Of a stretch of 6,056 nucleotides of DNA, positions 5,523-6,056 are shown one piece after another. Under the pieces are notes generated by a model. The model worked only from the letters and a program-made list of their open reading frames with translations, searched no databases and was not told the DNA's origin. How positions within the stretch are numbered: the first letter of the stretch is position 1; each line of letters begins with the position of its first letter. This DNA comes from Tannerella sp. (lineage in GTDB: Bacteria > Bacteroidota > Bacteroidia > Bacteroidales > Tannerellaceae). The translations under genes and the position numbers were made by a program. The DNA lies in assembly GCA_031260095.1 (NCBI GenBank), contig JAIRKN010000026.1:1-6056 (forward strand), given 5' to 3'.

Positions 5523-6056
5523 ATGGACAAGCAGGATGTAAAACTTTTCGAATCGTTATTTCAGCAAATGCAGCCGCGTCTGTTTGCTTTTTGCTGCAAA
5601 TATGTGGAAGATAAAGAACTGGCACGGGATTTTGTGCAGGAATGTTTTATCAGCCTGTGGGAGAATTTTGGGGCGGTAGAACATTCGCATGAATCTTATC
5701 TGTTTACATCCGTCCGCAACCGTTGCCTGTCTTATATCCGTTCCCGGAAAGTACATGCGGAATATGAAGAAGCGGTTAATCTGCGCATCCGGGAGTTGGA
5801 GATTCACCCGGAAATGCCAGGGCCGTTAACGGACTTATACCTGAAAGAATTGAATGAAATTTTACATCGCAGTATAGAAAAACTTCCTGGAAAATGTAAA
5901 CGGATTTTCAGGATGAGCCGCTACCGGGGACTGAAAAATCAGGAAATTGCAGATCAGTTAAATATCAGTGTCCGCACGGTAGAAGCTCAAATATACAATG
6001 CTCTGAAGATTCTGAAAGAAGACTTGAAAGATTATTTGCCGGGGCGCGCAAAATGA
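5523..6056 (+). CDS. RNA polymerase ECF-type sigma-70 factor
   Basis: A 177-residue extracytoplasmic-function sigma factor, which directs RNA polymerase to a specific promoter set. The sigma2 region is about residues 9-76: LFESLFQQMQPRLFAFCCKY binds core polymerase, ARDFVQECFISLWEN (34-48) is the typical region 2 helix, and SYLFTSVRNRCLSYIRSRK (58-76) carries the -10 recognition part. A linker (about 77-108) leads to sigma4 (about 110-168), with LPGKCKRIFRMSRYRGLKNQEIADQLNISVRTVEAQIYNALK containing the helix-turn-helix (about 138-162) for the -35 element. Length matches the Bacteroidetes ECF class, usually followed by a FecR-like anti-sigma gene and a SusC/SusD outer-membrane pair for glycan or iron uptake; these would start beyond the right edge. 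The TGA is the last codon of the window, so the gene is complete. The target regulon cannot be told from this sequence. Confidence 0.93.
   Translation: MDKQDVKLFESLFQQMQPRLFAFCCKYVEDKELARDFVQECFISLWENFGAVEHSHESYLFTSVRNRCLSYIRSRKVHAEYEEAVNLRIRELEIHPEMPGPLTDLYLKELNEILHRSIEKLPGKCKRIFRMSRYRGLKNQEIADQLNISVRTVEAQIYNALKILKEDLKDYLPGRAK

Noticed and set aside
1..6056. CRISPR array, tRNA or rRNA genes
   Set aside because: No regularly spaced repeats and no cloverleaf or rRNA-like sequence were seen on either strand by eye.

Overview
The window looks like a piece of a Bacteroidales chromosome (Bacteroides/Parabacteroides type; genus not resolved). The support is: promoters of the Bacteroidetes form (TAnnTTTG at -7, weak TTTG-like -33) upstream of several genes, A-rich leaders without strong Shine-Dalgarno sequences, a short ECF sigma factor of the class that phylum carries in many copies, a secreted DUF1080 protein, and an IS110-family transposase remnant of a type common in the group. 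No genome comparison was possible, so the taxonomic call rests on these signatures.

Layout. (1) 1-503, + strand: the 3' end of a gene whose visible part looks like the C-terminal half of a radical SAM protein; its start and the CxxxCxxC cluster motif lie to the left of the window. (2) 504-868: about 365 bases with no convincing gene. It holds a 6-bp perfect stem, a 10-bp palindrome, a minus-strand promoter-like box and a small interrupted minus-strand reading frame, and may include the non-coding end of the neighbouring insertion sequence. (3) 869-1478, - strand: a broken IS110-family transposase. Its first residues (MKTCGLDVHKD) and its C-terminal serine domain are both present, but the middle is missing and the two ends are in different frames. 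(4) 1614-3080 and 3151-4422, + strand: an Xaa-His dipeptidase (PepD, M20 family) followed 70 bases later by a dicarboxylate/amino-acid:cation symporter, with a 10-bp inverted repeat across the pepD stop codon. (5) 4597-5328, - strand: a secreted DUF1080 (3-keto-disaccharide hydrolase-like) protein, convergent with the symporter. (6) 5523-6056, + strand: a complete ECF sigma factor, divergent from the DUF1080 gene and ending exactly at the window edge.

How they fit together. PepD and the symporter make a plausible nutrient unit: cytoplasmic hydrolysis of histidine-containing dipeptides next to ion-coupled uptake of acidic amino acids or dicarboxylates. The DUF1080 gene and the sigma gene are fired divergently from a 194-base region holding overlapping palindromes. 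In this phylum such sigma factors usually precede an anti-sigma (FecR) gene and a SusC/SusD pair, which would lie to the right of the window. The region is mostly ordinary. The parts that deserve a second look are the internally deleted IS110 remnant and the gene-free, structured stretch beside it.
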